DNA of 64,000 nt from an uncultured Gemmiger sp. (GTDB lineage: Bacteria; Bacillota; Clostridia; Oscillospirales; Ruminococcaceae), in the NCBI GenBank assembly GCA_934502625.1, contig CAKSUQ010000006.1:1-64000 (forward strand), given 5' to 3'. Shown here piece by piece: positions 27,048 through 35,865 of the stretch. The notes below the pieces were generated by a model. The model was given only the letters and a program-made list of their open reading frames with translations, did no database searches and was not told where the DNA came from. Positions within the stretch are counted from its first letter, which is position 1, and each line of letters starts with the position of its first letter. A program made the position numbers and the translations under genes.

Positions 27048-27479
27048 ATGAAGAAACCTAAGATCAGCGCGTCGGACAAGAAAGCGCTGCTGGCGGCGCT
27101 GGCGGTCTGCGCCACCGGCATCCTGACGGCAATTTTGATCGTCTTGGGTGTCGATGTCTACCGCAAGCACACCTACACCAGCGTGATCCTGCCGGGCGAG
27201 TACACTATCTCCAACATGAAAGCGGAGAAACACACCTCCTACTCCGAAACCGGGGACAACACCGACTACGTCTACATCATCACTGTCAAATATGAAATCG
27301 ACGGCGCTGCCTACAGCGACACACTGCAAATTTTGCAGGGCACCCACTTTGCCACCGAGCTGCACGATCGCTTCCTGCGCAGCGACGACCCCGAAGAGGT
27401 TCTGGGCAACCTATATTATGCCCCGAAAGACCCCTCCCACATCGGGCGGTACGGGGACGATTCGATTTTTGTGGAGTGA
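27048..27479 (+). CDS. Small membrane-anchored protein of unknown function
   Basis: A 143-residue protein with a basic N-terminus, one membrane helix (about 14-36) and a small extracytoplasmic domain rich in Tyr and acidic residues, ending VLGNLYYAPKDPSHIGRYGDD, somewhat like DUF3592-type domains. It is divergent from the polysaccharide deacetylase, so a cell-surface role is possible. GAGGA precedes the ATG. No catalytic motif is apparent. Confidence 0.65.
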   Translation: MKKPKISASDKKALLAALAVCATGILTAILIVLGVDVYRKHTYTSVILPGEYTISNMKAEKHTSYSETGDNTDYVYIITVKYEIDGAAYSDTLQILQGTHFATELHDRFLRSDDPEEVLGNLYYAPKDPSHIGRYGDDSIFVE

Positions 27480-27640
27480 GGGGGTCGCGCGGTACGGGGA
27501 ACGCGGATGGCGAATGATTTACACCGCCATAACGGGAATGTCCCACGGAGGGGGCAAGCTCCCTCCCTACAGCGCAACGTCAATGGCAGGTCTTGTAGGG
27601 AGCGGTCTTGACCGCTCCGGGCGGCGCTGCGGCTAACGCC
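27480..27640. repeat. Intergenic repeat cluster of the TGTAGGG-GCGG type
   Basis: Short inverted units such as GGAGGG...CCCTCC and GGAGCGGTCTTGACCGCTCC preceded by TGTAG lie here. The same style recurs at 34371-34480, 37694-37725, 57178-57205 and 59036-59180. No coding potential is convincing. Confidence 0.5.
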
Positions 27641-27663
27641 CTTTCCCTCATCCTCCACACAAC

Positions 27664-27701
27664 AAACCGGGCGGCTGCCAGTTACGGCAGCTGCCCGGTT
27701 T
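27664..27701. terminator. Terminator after the LivK-type binding protein
   Basis: A 16-bp stem (AAACCGGGCGGCTGCC with GGCAGCTGCCCGGTTT) lies between convergent genes and ends 5 bp before the minus-strand stop codon. Confidence 0.75.
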
Positions 27702-27706
27702 ATATT

Positions 27707-28906
27707 TTACCCGGCAAACTCTTCCAGCATGACGGGGGTCTGATAATCGTAGGTGTACATATACATACCCATTCCGTCGGGCATGTGGGTATCCGGATTC
27801 ATCGTAATGGTACCGGTCAGCCCCTTGAAACCGCTGACGTTGGCGATTGCATCCCGCAGCGCCTGTGCATCCTCAATGCCGGTCTTCTCGATGCAGTCCT
27901 TTGCGACCATCACAATATCATAGCCGAGGAAATACTTGTTCACCGCGCTGACCTTGCCCTCCACGGCAGCCGCTTTCTGCTGCGTAGTCGGGTCGTCGGT
28001 GTTGATGTTGTTGATAAAATAGATGTCCGAGCAGTCGCCGCCGTAAATTGTGTTAAAGGACGGCGCAGCATCCAGACCATTGATAATCTTGCCCTGATAG
28101 CCCAATTCCTGCGCCGCTGTTACGATCGACACAAGCTGCTGCGTATAGTTCGGGCAATAAATGGCGTCTACGTTTGCGGCGATCAGCGGCTGCAGCAGCG
28201 TCTTATAGTCCGTATCCGCTGCGCCGTAGGCAACGATCAAGCTGTCGTCCACTGTGATGCCGTCCGCTGCCAGACGATCCACAAAGGGCGTCAACAGGGA
28301 CACCGAGTAAGAATTTTCCTGATTGTACAGCACACCAAAGGTCTTAAGCCCGTTCTTGACTGCGAACGCCGCCATGATCTCGCCCTGTGTGTTGGCGTTC
28401 GGCTGGAAGCAGAACATGTTTTTATACGCTGTTCCATCCGCCTTCAGCTGGCAGGCCGGATCCATCGCCAGCCCCATGATGGGCACGTCGTACCCTTCCG
28501 AGGTTTCCTTGATGGCGTTGGCGATATTGGCGACCGGCGGCCCCACGATCAGGCTCACCTTATCGACCGTGACAGCCGTGATGTAGGCATTGACCGCTTC
28601 CGTCACATCGCCCTTTGTGTCATAGGTGTTCATGACGATCTTTTTGCCGTCAATGCCGCCCGCCGCGTTGATCTCATCCACTGCGTCCTGCGCGCCGGTC
28701 TGCACCGAAATGCCCAGCGCCGAGGTGCTGCCCGTAATATCCTGCAGGCATCCGATGACGATCTCTTCCGTGTTTGTGTTATCTGCGCTGCCAGTTTCGG
28801 CAGCGGTGCTTACCGCCGAGGAGGCAGCCGTACCGGCCGCGCCCCCACAGGCAGAAAAAGTGATAGCCACAGCTGCGGCCATTGCGATAGATACGATACG
28901 TTTCAT
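27707..28906 (-). CDS. LivK-type ABC substrate-binding lipoprotein (orphan)
   Basis: A 399-residue binding protein with a lipoprotein signal (MKRIVSIAMAAAVAITFSACGG) and a Peripla_BP_6 fold (IVIGCLQDITGSTSALGISVQTGAQDAVDEIN; VSLIVGPPVANIANAI), as in branched-chain amino acid or amide importers. The start at 28906 makes the signal peptide begin normally; AAAGGAG is 12 bp upstream. No LivHMGF permease or ATPase genes are nearby, so it either uses a distant transporter or acts as a sensor. It lies beside a LysR gene. Confidence 0.88.
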   Translation of the reverse strand: MKRIVSIAMAAAVAITFSACGGAAGTAASSAVSTAAETGSADNTNTEEIVIGCLQDITGSTSALGISVQTGAQDAVDEINAAGGIDGKKIVMNTYDTKGDVTEAVNAYITAVTVDKVSLIVGPPVANIANAIKETSEGYDVPIMGLAMDPACQLKADGTAYKNMFCFQPNANTQGEIMAAFAVKNGLKTFGVLYNQENSYSVSLLTPFVDRLAADGITVDDSLIVAYGAADTDYKTLLQPLIAANVDAIYCPNYTQQLVSIVTAAQELGYQGKIINGLDAAPSFNTIYGGDCSDIYFINNINTDDPTTQQKAAAVEGKVSAVNKYFLGYDIVMVAKDCIEKTGIEDAQALRDAIANVSGFKGLTGTITMNPDTHMPDGMGMYMYTYDYQTPVMLEEFAG

Positions 28907-29044
28907 GAAAAAATACTGCTCCTTTGTTTTTTCGTTATCGTATCCAACAATCCACCGTATAATGCCGGGATCTTCTTTGCCCGGTCGCATTTTCTCACCC
29001 GCATACCGCGCCGCTTATCGCCGCATCCGGGCATCTCCGTCCCT

Positions 29045-29074
29045 AAAATACTCTTTGCATCGGCATTTTGTCAA
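29045..29074 (-). promoter_or_regulatory. Putative promoter of the LivK-type gene
   Basis: On the minus strand TTGACA (29069-29074) and TATTTT (29045-29050) with an 18-bp spacer, in the 211-bp gap after the LysR gene. Confidence 0.45.
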
Positions 29075-29117
29075 TAGCAAACGGCAAAATCCGTGTAATT
29101 TACTAATTTCTGTAGGG

Positions 29118-30008
29118 TTATTCGGTGCAATTTGACGATTTTTTGTCCGTCTCAGTAAAAAACGCCTGTAATCTTTGGATCGCCGGGTTTTCGCAACGAT
29201 CTGACGGCATCGACAGCACCATTTTTTCCCGTACGGTGGGCGTCACATATTTGACCCGGATGGCAAAGCAGAGCATCCGCTTGGCTACTTCCCCCATCAC
29301 AAGCGCCACCCCGGCATCCTCCTGCACCATCCCGGCGATAGTCTCGCCCGATGTGCCGGTATAAACGATTTTGGGGCTGAAGCCCACCTGCCCGCACAGG
29401 GCGATGCACTTTTTCCGCAGGTTCGTTTTTTCGCTCAGCATCAGGAAGTTATCCTCTGCAAGCTCGCGCAGATCGACCGTATCGCCGCAGTTTGCCAGCG
29501 GATGATCGTCGGGCAGCATCAGCATCAGTTCATCTTGGCACAACTCCTGATGCACACCCCTGTCCGGTATGGTTCCCGTGCGCCAGATCGCCGCGTCACA
29601 GGTTCCCTTTTCCAGCATCTGCTCGATCGAAGCGTTTTCGCACTCCTGTACGATCAGTTTTATATCCGGGTTCTGGGCAGCAAAGTCTGCCAACCGCCGG
29701 GACAGACCGTAATACCCCAATATGGGCAGAACCGCCAGATGGATCGTCTGTTTTTGGCGCTGTACCGTGTCTACCAGCTGCTGATACTGCTTCATCAGCG
29801 CCCTTGCCTGCGGCAGCACTGCGCACCCCGCCGCCGTCAGCTCTACGGTGCGGTGGCTGCGGTCAAACAGCTTGATGCCCAATTCCTTTTCCAGCAGGGC
29901 GACCTGTTTGGACACGGAAGACTGCGTTGTATATAGTTCCTCCGCCGCCAAGGAAAAGCTGCCCGTCTCCACGATTTCAAAAAAATATCTCCAGCGTTCC
30001 AGTTCCAT
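29118..30008 (-). CDS. LysR-family transcriptional regulator
   Basis: A 296-residue regulator with a LysR winged helix at the N-terminus (ELERWRYFFEIVETGSFSLAAEELYTTQSSVSKQ) and a two-lobe effector domain. It is divergent from the isomerase-like gene at 30137, the usual layout for a LysR target, and upstream of the LivK-type gene on the same strand. The intervening 128 bp contain the promoter at 30058-30086. Effector unknown. Confidence 0.9.
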   Translation of the reverse strand: MELERWRYFFEIVETGSFSLAAEELYTTQSSVSKQVALLEKELGIKLFDRSHRTVELTAAGCAVLPQARALMKQYQQLVDTVQRQKQTIHLAVLPILGYYGLSRRLADFAAQNPDIKLIVQECENASIEQMLEKGTCDAAIWRTGTIPDRGVHQELCQDELMLMLPDDHPLANCGDTVDLRELAEDNFLMLSEKTNLRKKCIALCGQVGFSPKIVYTGTSGETIAGMVQEDAGVALVMGEVAKRMLCFAIRVKYVTPTVREKMVLSMPSDRCENPAIQRLQAFFTETDKKSSNCTE

Positions 30009-30057
30009 TTTGCATCACCTATTCCGTTTTGTGAATACATTGTAGCACAGATTCGAA

Positions 30058-30086
30058 TTGATTGGAAGTCCCGGAGATGCTATGCT
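30058..30086 (+). promoter_or_regulatory. Promoter of the isomerase-like gene, in the LysR intergenic region
   Basis: TTGATT (30058-30063) and TATGCT (30081-30086) with a 17-bp spacer. The small palindrome ATTCGAAT just overlaps the -35 and could be part of the LysR site. Confidence 0.5.
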
Positions 30087-30136
30087 GAAGTCAATCCAAC
30101 AAATCACCGCAAAAAAACGCAATAAAGCGAAAGGAT

Positions 30137-31408
30137 GTGAATCCCCTGAAAACTGTATACCTGTTTTTTGCCGCCAGCCGCTATTGGACTGACCCGCAGG
30201 CTTTGACCGCCGCTTACAAAGCCCTGCTGGAACGCATCAGCCCTTCGGAGGCCGCGCTGATCGTGGACGGAAACGGCATGGACGCCCTGCCGTCCGGGGA
30301 CTGCCTTGTGGTCGTGCCGATGAGCGGTGCTGTCCAGAAATACATTCTGGACGCCGCCGCGCGCTATGCGCACACCGTCATCTACGCCGCCTATGTGCAG
30401 GGCAACGCTGCCGACAGCGTCACTTCTGAGATGCTGCGCTGCAACGCCGCCCCCACCGTTATGGACACATGGGCTGTCCTGAAACGTACAAAGCCCGGCA
30501 CCTATCTTGCCATCAGTCTGGCCGAGGTCGACCGCGCGCTGCAAGTCCTGCGCGCCTATACGGCGATCCGCGGTGCCAAGCTGCTGAAAATCGGCGAGAC
30601 AGAACCGTGGGTCATCAGCAACAGTCTCGACCCCACCGACTATCAGACGCGCTTCAGCGTCGAGATCGAGCGCGTACCGCAAAGCGAGGTCGCCGCACGC
30701 TATCGCAGCATGACCGACCAAGACGGCCAGCCCTACTATGACTTCTTCACCGCCAATGCGCAAAAGTGTGTCGAACCGAACGAGCAGGACCTGCGCAACG
30801 CCTGCCGGATGGCCGCCGCACTGGTGCAGACGATGGAAGCGCACCACGCGCAGGGCTGTGCAATTGCCTGCTTCAATCTGCTGCAGGAAGGCACCAACAT
30901 GTGCCTCGGTGTCAGCTTTATCAACGACTGCACCGATATGCTGGCCACCTGCGAATGCGATATGGACAGCGCCCTCACCATGCTGATGATGAAGCATCTG
31001 ACAAAAACGCATCTCTGGATGGCAAACCCCGGCTTGCAGCCGGACGGCACGGTCAACTTCTCCCACTGCACCGCCCCCATCCACGCGTGCGGCGGGCAGG
31101 CATTCCCCTGCACACTGCGCAACCACCACGAGAGCGGCATCGGCGTAAGCCTTCAGATCGATCTGCCCGTCGGGCAGGCGGTCACGGCCTGCCGCCTTTC
31201 CGACCGCGCCTCGAAAATCACGATCCAGCATGGCGTATCTGTCTGTGGCGCTTATGAATGCGCCTGCCGCACACAGATGCACGTCCGCTTCGACGACCCT
31301 AACCACTATCTGCGCACCGCCCTCGGCTGCCATCAGGTATTTGCCTTCGAGGACATTGTCTGGCAGATGAACGAGCTTTCTCACCTTCTTGGTTTGACTG
31401 TTCTCTGA
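30137..31408 (+). CDS. L-fucose/L-arabinose isomerase-like protein
   Basis: A 423-residue protein resembling the FucI/AraA fold family in its C-terminal half (CFNLLQEGTNMCLGVSFIND; ANPGLQPDGTVNFSHCTAPIHA; TLRNHHESGIGVSLQIDLP). It could be a sugar isomerase or a non-catalytic relative; the classical metal ligands could not be assigned. The apparent start is GTG at 30137, only 2 bp from AAAGGA; a CTG at 30146 (…LKTVYLFF) has better spacing, so the true start is uncertain. Probably controlled by the divergent LysR. Confidence 0.65.
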   Translation: MNPLKTVYLFFAASRYWTDPQALTAAYKALLERISPSEAALIVDGNGMDALPSGDCLVVVPMSGAVQKYILDAAARYAHTVIYAAYVQGNAADSVTSEMLRCNAAPTVMDTWAVLKRTKPGTYLAISLAEVDRALQVLRAYTAIRGAKLLKIGETEPWVISNSLDPTDYQTRFSVEIERVPQSEVAARYRSMTDQDGQPYYDFFTANAQKCVEPNEQDLRNACRMAAALVQTMEAHHAQGCAIACFNLLQEGTNMCLGVSFINDCTDMLATCECDMDSALTMLMMKHLTKTHLWMANPGLQPDGTVNFSHCTAPIHACGGQAFPCTLRNHHESGIGVSLQIDLPVGQAVTACRLSDRASKITIQHGVSVCGAYECACRTQMHVRFDDPNHYLRTALGCHQVFAFEDIVWQMNELSHLLGLTVL

Positions 31409-31426
31409 GATTTTCCGGGAACAGGA

Positions 31427-31461
31427 AAAGCGCCCGGCCTATGGTGTGGCCGGGCGCTTTT
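31427..31461. terminator. Bidirectional terminator between convergent genes
   Basis: AAAAGCGCCCGGCC pairs with GGCCGGGCGCTTTT around an 8-base loop; it serves the isomerase-like gene and trkH. Confidence 0.85.
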
Positions 31462-31474
31462 TGGGTTTATTCCT

Positions 31475-32956
31475 TTATTTCGCTTTTGCCTTCGCTTCGT
31501 GCATCACGTTGATGCGCTTGCGCCAGAGGCGCGGGGAGAAGAGGGCGAGCATCGGGTAGAGTTCCAGACGCCCGGCCAGCATGTCGAAGGACAGCAGCAG
31601 CTTGACCGGGGCGGAGAAATCCGCGAAGCTGCCCACGGGGCCGACCATCTCAAGGCCGGGGCCGACGTTGTTCAGACAGGTCACGACCGCCGTGAAGGTC
31701 GTCACAAGGTCGAAGCCGTCCAGCCCCACCAGCAGTATCGAGATCGTCAGCAGCAGCATGTAGATGTTGAAATAGTTGTGCACGCCGCGCAGCGTTTTTT
31801 CATCCAGCGGCTTGCCCTCGAAGCGCACCGTCGTCACGGCGTGGCTGTGCAGCATCTTGTTCAGATCCTGCTTGGCGGCTTTAAAAAGGATGATGATGCG
31901 TGAAATTTTCAGGCCGCCCGCCGTCGAGCCCGCGCACGCGCCGACAAACGTCAGGATCACGATGACGATGCGGGAGTAGGTCGGCCAGAGGTTGAAGTCC
32001 GCCGTGGCGTAGCCTGTCGTCGTGACGATAGACGACACTTGGAAGAACGCCGTGCGCAGCGCCGTGCCGACGTTATCGTACAGGTGCATGATGTTCGCCG
32101 TGATCGTCAGTGTCGAGAACGCGACGATGCCCAGATATACATGCATCTCCTCGGAGGCGAAGGCCTCCTTAAAATGACGCAGCAGCAAGAAATAATAGAG
32201 GTTGAAGTTGATGCCGAACAACAGCATGAAAACGCCGATGACGATTTCAAAATACGGGTTGTTGTACGCGCCGACGCTCAGCGCCTTGTTGCTGAAGCCG
32301 CCGGTGCCCGCCGTGCCGAAGGAATGAATCAGCGCATCGAACAGCGGCATGCCGCCCGCGCAGAGCAAAATCGTTTCGATGACGGTCATCACGAAGTAGA
32401 TTGCGTACAAAATCTTCGCGCTGTCGCTCAATTTGCTGGAAATCTTGCCGCAGGTCGGTCCCGGTACCTCGGCGCGCATCAGGTGCATGGCGCGGCCGTC
32501 GGTCATAGGCAGGACGGCCATCGCAAAGACCAGCACGCCCATACCGCCGACCCAGTGCGCAAAGCTGCGCCAGAACAAAATGCCATGGCTCAACGCTTCG
32601 ACGTCGGTCAAAATCGTCGAGCCGGTCGTCGTGAAGCCGGAGACCGTCTCAAAGAAGGCGTCCGCGAAGGACGGGATCTCGCCGGAAATGACAAAGGGCA
32701 GCGCGCCGAAAATCGACATCAGTACCCAGACCAGCGCCACAATGGCAAGACCGTCGCGGGCGTAAATTTTTGTGTCTTTCGGGGTCTTGAGGCTTGCGGC
32801 AAGGCCGAGCGCCAGCAGAATCAGCGCCGGCCAGAGGAACGCCGGGATGGTGCTCCACTCGCCGTAGATGGCCGCGCACCCCATCGGGAAGAGCATGAGC
32901 ACCGCTTCGATCAGAAAGATGCGCCCCAGCACGAACCCTACCATTCTATAATTCAT
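31475..32956 (-). CDS. trkH: TrkH/KtrB-type potassium uptake channel
   Basis: A 493-residue membrane protein with four pore-loop repeats whose filters can be read: TTTGST, GTGGFSN, TTTGYAT and NNVGPGL, plus the STAGGLK helix region. It conducts K+ inward under control of the TrkA subunit encoded directly upstream (10-bp gap). GAGGG precedes the start. The C-terminus (MHEAKAKAK) is basic. Confidence 0.94.
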   Translation of the reverse strand: MNYRMVGFVLGRIFLIEAVLMLFPMGCAAIYGEWSTIPAFLWPALILLALGLAASLKTPKDTKIYARDGLAIVALVWVLMSIFGALPFVISGEIPSFADAFFETVSGFTTTGSTILTDVEALSHGILFWRSFAHWVGGMGVLVFAMAVLPMTDGRAMHLMRAEVPGPTCGKISSKLSDSAKILYAIYFVMTVIETILLCAGGMPLFDALIHSFGTAGTGGFSNKALSVGAYNNPYFEIVIGVFMLLFGINFNLYYFLLLRHFKEAFASEEMHVYLGIVAFSTLTITANIMHLYDNVGTALRTAFFQVSSIVTTTGYATADFNLWPTYSRIVIVILTFVGACAGSTAGGLKISRIIILFKAAKQDLNKMLHSHAVTTVRFEGKPLDEKTLRGVHNYFNIYMLLLTISILLVGLDGFDLVTTFTAVVTCLNNVGPGLEMVGPVGSFADFSAPVKLLLSFDMLAGRLELYPMLALFSPRLWRKRINVMHEAKAKAK

Positions 32957-32966
32957 GCAGCCGCCC

Positions 32967-34331
32967 TCACTTTACAATGTCGCGCAGCGAGTGCAGCGTC
33001 GTGTCGGTGGTGACAATAACAACATCGTCGCCCTCCTGCAGGGCGTCGTTGCCGGATGGGATGACCGTCTGGCCGTTGCGGCGCACAATACCCGCCACCA
33101 GCAGGCCGTTTTTCAGCGTCAGGTCTTTCAGCGGCACACCGATGAAGGGCAGCCCCGCCGCGACGTTGAATTCCAGCGCCTCGACGCGGCCGTTCACCAG
33201 CCGGTGCAGCGTCTTGATATTCTCCGACTCAATGCTGTTCTGCATCGCGCGGACGTACATCGCAATGGACTCCGACGTGACCGACGCCGTCGAGACGACG
33301 CTGTCGACCATGCCCTTGGCGGTGGCCAGATCGGCAAAGGACGAGCGGTTGATCTTCGCCACGACCTTGCAGGAGTTCATCTGCGAAGCGTACATGGCAA
33401 GGATGATGTTCGTCTCGTCCAGACCGGTCAGCGCCACAAAGGCGTCCATGTCGGTGATGCGCTCCTCGCTCAGCAGCTCGGCGTCCGCACCGTCGCCGTG
33501 GATGACCAGCACGCCGGGGAACTTCTCGCTCATCTCCTGGCAGCGGGCCGCGTCGCTGTCGATGACGGTCACCCGCTTCTGGATGTCCTGCAGCTCCTTG
33601 ACCAGATAGTAGGTCATCCGGCTAGCACCGACGATCATGACGTTGCTGGCCTTGGCCTTGAACAGGTTCAGCTTGCGGAAGAAGGATTCCAGATCCCGGG
33701 CCGAGGCCGTCAGGTAGATCTTGTCCCCGGCCCGCAGTGTAAACGTACCGGTGGGGATGATCGTCTCGCTGCCGCGGGCGACGGCGCAGATCAGAATTTT
33801 GACGCGGATGTTGCGGTACAGGTCCGACAGCTGCAAGCCCACCAGCGGGTTGTCGTCGGCCAGACGGTACTCGATCAGCTCAAACCGCTGGCGGCAGAAC
33901 TGCTCGCGCTTGATGGCCGACGGGAAGCGCAGCACGCGGGCGATCTCACGCGCCGTGGCTTTTTCCGGGTTGACGAACATCGACAGACCAAGGTCATCGC
34001 GCATAAAGCGCAGCTGCTTCTCATACTCCGGGTTGCGGATACGCGCAATCGTGTGCTGCGTGCCCAGCTTTTTGGCGACAAGGCAGGCCAGAATGTTGAT
34101 CTCATCGCTGGACGTTGTGGCGATCAGCAGGTCTGCGCCGTCCTCGAACGCCTCCTTCTGCACATCATAGCAACCGCCGTTGCCGGCCAGGCCGCGCACG
34201 TCATAGATATTGACAATGTCCTCGATCAGGTCAGGGTTCCGGTCGATGACGACGATGTCGTTATTTTCCGCCGTAAGCTGGGCGGTCAGGGCACGGCCAA
34301 CCTTGCCGAGGCCGACGACCACGATTCTCAT
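32967..34331 (-). CDS. trkA: TrkA potassium channel gating subunit
   Basis: A 454-residue cytoplasmic protein with two TrkA_N (Rossmann; MRIVVVGLGKVGRALTAQL and SNVMIVGASRMTYYLVKEL) and two TrkA_C domains in tandem, the full-length arrangement. It binds nucleotide and gates TrkH. The start at 34331 is preferred because GGAGCG lies 7 bp upstream; an ATG 13 codons earlier lies in the repeat-flanked leader. Confidence 0.94.
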   Translation of the reverse strand: MRIVVVGLGKVGRALTAQLTAENNDIVVIDRNPDLIEDIVNIYDVRGLAGNGGCYDVQKEAFEDGADLLIATTSSDEINILACLVAKKLGTQHTIARIRNPEYEKQLRFMRDDLGLSMFVNPEKATAREIARVLRFPSAIKREQFCRQRFELIEYRLADDNPLVGLQLSDLYRNIRVKILICAVARGSETIIPTGTFTLRAGDKIYLTASARDLESFFRKLNLFKAKASNVMIVGASRMTYYLVKELQDIQKRVTVIDSDAARCQEMSEKFPGVLVIHGDGADAELLSEERITDMDAFVALTGLDETNIILAMYASQMNSCKVVAKINRSSFADLATAKGMVDSVVSTASVTSESIAMYVRAMQNSIESENIKTLHRLVNGRVEALEFNVAAGLPFIGVPLKDLTLKNGLLVAGIVRRNGQTVIPSGNDALQEGDDVVIVTTDTTLHSLRDIVK

Positions 34332-34370
34332 ACGAACGCTCCATTTCTCTTTTTCAAAGCGGGAACACAT

Positions 34371-34480
34371 GTAGGGGCGACCATTGGTCGCCCGCGCAGC
34401 CTTATCGCTGCCCTGCGTTCCCCCATCGTTTCCTGCATGGCAAGCGGGCAGCGGGCGAGCAATGCTCGCCCCTACTAGCG
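34371..34480. repeat. MITE-like inverted repeat in the trkA leader
   Basis: GTAGGGGCGACC...CGCCCGC on the left is mirrored by GCGGGCGAGC...CGCCCCTAC on the right, each arm itself a small hairpin. It lies between the trkA promoter (34524-34551) and the trkA start, so it is transcribed in the 5' leader. The gap 34332-34738 holds this repeat and two divergent promoters, and no gene. Confidence 0.65.
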
Positions 34481-34523
34481 CCGCGTCCGGCTATGCAAGC
34501 AAGACTTATACATTATTAAGCCC

Positions 34524-34551
34524 ATTATAGCAAAGCGGGCAGAAAAAGCAA
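34524..34551 (-). promoter_or_regulatory. Promoter of trkA-trkH
   Basis: On the minus strand TTGCTT (34546-34551) and TATAAT (34524-34529), 16-bp spacer. Confidence 0.6.
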
Positions 34552-34625
34552 TAGGACATTTTCACGGATCGTCCAAGATTTTTTAAAAAATCCGCAATTT
34601 TGTGCTGTGCAGGGCAAATTTTGCA

Positions 34626-34654
34626 TTGACAAGCCGTTGGAAACTTGTTATAAT
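34626..34654 (+). promoter_or_regulatory. Promoter and leader of rpsF-ssb-rpsR
   Basis: TTGACA (34626-34631), 17 bp, TATAAT (34649-34654): a consensus sigma-A promoter. The leader contains a small hairpin GTGTGAAATCACAC (34663-34676). Autoregulation by S6:S18 is known in bacteria, but the binding motif was not verified here. Confidence 0.85.
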
Positions 34655-34738
34655 TAGATGCTGTGTGAAATCACACGGTTATCCTTGTCTTTTCCGTTAA
34701 AAGAGAAGGCCTAATGTCCAAAAGGAGGTGCACAGAAT

Positions 34739-35023
34739 ATGGCTAAGTACGAAACCATGATGGTTACCACCGCGAACCTCGACGAAGAGGCTTCCAACGC
34801 TCTGATCAACAAGTTCAAGAACCTGATCGCAGCGAATGGTACGATCGATTCTGTTGATGATTGGGGCAAGAAGCGTCTTGCTTACCCCATCAACGATGAG
34901 ACCGAGGGTGTGTACACGGTGATCAGCTTCACCAGCGAGCCCGATTTCCCGGCTGAGCTGGACCGCGTTTTCAAGATCACCGAGGGCGTTCTTCGCAGCA
35001 TGACTCTTGCTGTTGAGGAGTAA
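34739..35023 (+). CDS. rpsF: 30S ribosomal protein S6
   Basis: A 94-residue protein of full family length (MAKYETMMVTTANLDEE; DDWGKKRLAYPIND). It binds the central domain of 16S rRNA together with S18. AAAAGGAGG stands before the ATG. First gene of the conserved rpsF-ssb-rpsR operon. Confidence 0.97.
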   Translation: MAKYETMMVTTANLDEEASNALINKFKNLIAANGTIDSVDDWGKKRLAYPINDETEGVYTVISFTSEPDFPAELDRVFKITEGVLRSMTLAVEE

Positions 35024-35034
35024 GGAGTAAACCA

Positions 35035-35511
35035 ATGCTGAATGTTGTTGCAATTATGGGCCGCCTTGCCGCGGACCCGCAGCTGCGCCAGACTACGACG
35101 GGCAAGAACGTTGCGTCGTTCCGCATCGCCTGTGATCGCGGACGCCGTGACGCCAACGGCCAGAGTCAGGCTGACTGGCTGGATGTTGTCGCCTGGGACC
35201 GCACGGCAGAGTTTGTCTGCAAGTATTTCCAGAAGGGTTCCCTGATCGCCATTGACGGCCGTCTGCAGAGCCGCAGCTATCAGGACAAGAACGGCAACAA
35301 CCGCACCGCGATTGAGATCGTGGCCAACAACGTCAACTTTGCCGCTCCTAAATCCGCAAACGCCGCACCGATGGGTGATGCCGGTTACGGCGCACCCACG
35401 GCAGCCCCCGCTCCCCGTCCCGCTGCACAGGCCGCCCCTGCGCCGAGCTATTCTGCCGGCAGCAATGACGACTTTGCACTGATCGAGGATGAGGGCGACC
35501 TGCCGTTCTAA
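35035..35511 (+). CDS. ssb: Single-stranded DNA-binding protein
   Basis: A 158-residue SSB with an N-terminal OB fold (LNVVAIMGRLAADPQLR; GKNVASFRIACDRG; ADWLDVVAWDRTAEF), an Ala/Pro-rich linker and the acidic tail DEGDLPF that recruits replication and repair partners. It lies between rpsF and rpsR, the standard Firmicute order. Confidence 0.97.
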   Translation: MLNVVAIMGRLAADPQLRQTTTGKNVASFRIACDRGRRDANGQSQADWLDVVAWDRTAEFVCKYFQKGSLIAIDGRLQSRSYQDKNGNNRTAIEIVANNVNFAAPKSANAAPMGDAGYGAPTAAPAPRPAAQAAPAPSYSAGSNDDFALIEDEGDLPF

Positions 35512-35547
35512 AATCGAAAGTATCATTCTAACAAGGAGGTTTCCACA

Positions 35548-35790
35548 ATGGCTATGGATCGTTCTTCTCGTCCGATGCATCGTGGCCGCAAGAAGGTTTG
35601 CTCCTTCTGCGTTGACCGCGTCGAGCACATCGATTACAAGGATCTGCCCCGCCTGCGCAAGTACGTCAGCGAGCGCGCTAAGATCATCCCCCGCCGTGTG
35701 ACCGGTACCTGCGCTTTCCATCAGCGTGAGCTGACGGTTGCCATCAAGCGTGCCCGTTATATGGCTCTGATGCCCTACGTCAGCGACTAA
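35548..35790 (+). CDS. rpsR: 30S ribosomal protein S18
   Basis: An 80-residue protein of normal length ([41 protein letters not shown]). Partner of S6 on 16S rRNA. AAGGAGG precedes the ATG. It keeps a Cys pair (CSFC), part of a zinc-ribbon-like form. Confidence 0.97.
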   Translation: MAMDRSSRPMHRGRKKVCSFCVDRVEHIDYKDLPRLRKYVSERAKIIPRRVTGTCAFHQRELTVAIKRARYMALMPYVSD

Positions 35791-35824
35791 TTCGCCGCGT
35801 TGGCATTGCCAAAATGCACTGAAA

Positions 35825-35857
35825 AAGAGCAGTCTCGTAAGAGGCTGCTCTTTTTTG
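35825..35857 (+). terminator. Terminator of the rpsF operon
   Basis: AAGAGCAGTCTC pairs with GAGGCTGCTCTT around GTAA, followed by a T-run. Confidence 0.85.
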
Positions 35858-35865
35858 CTGTCTTT

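Noticed and set aside
26094-27365. 423-residue form of the polysaccharide deacetylase
   Set aside because: The extra N-terminal part is antisense to the gene at 27048-27479 and lacks a ribosome site; the start at 26912 has a strong one and gives a normal membrane anchor.
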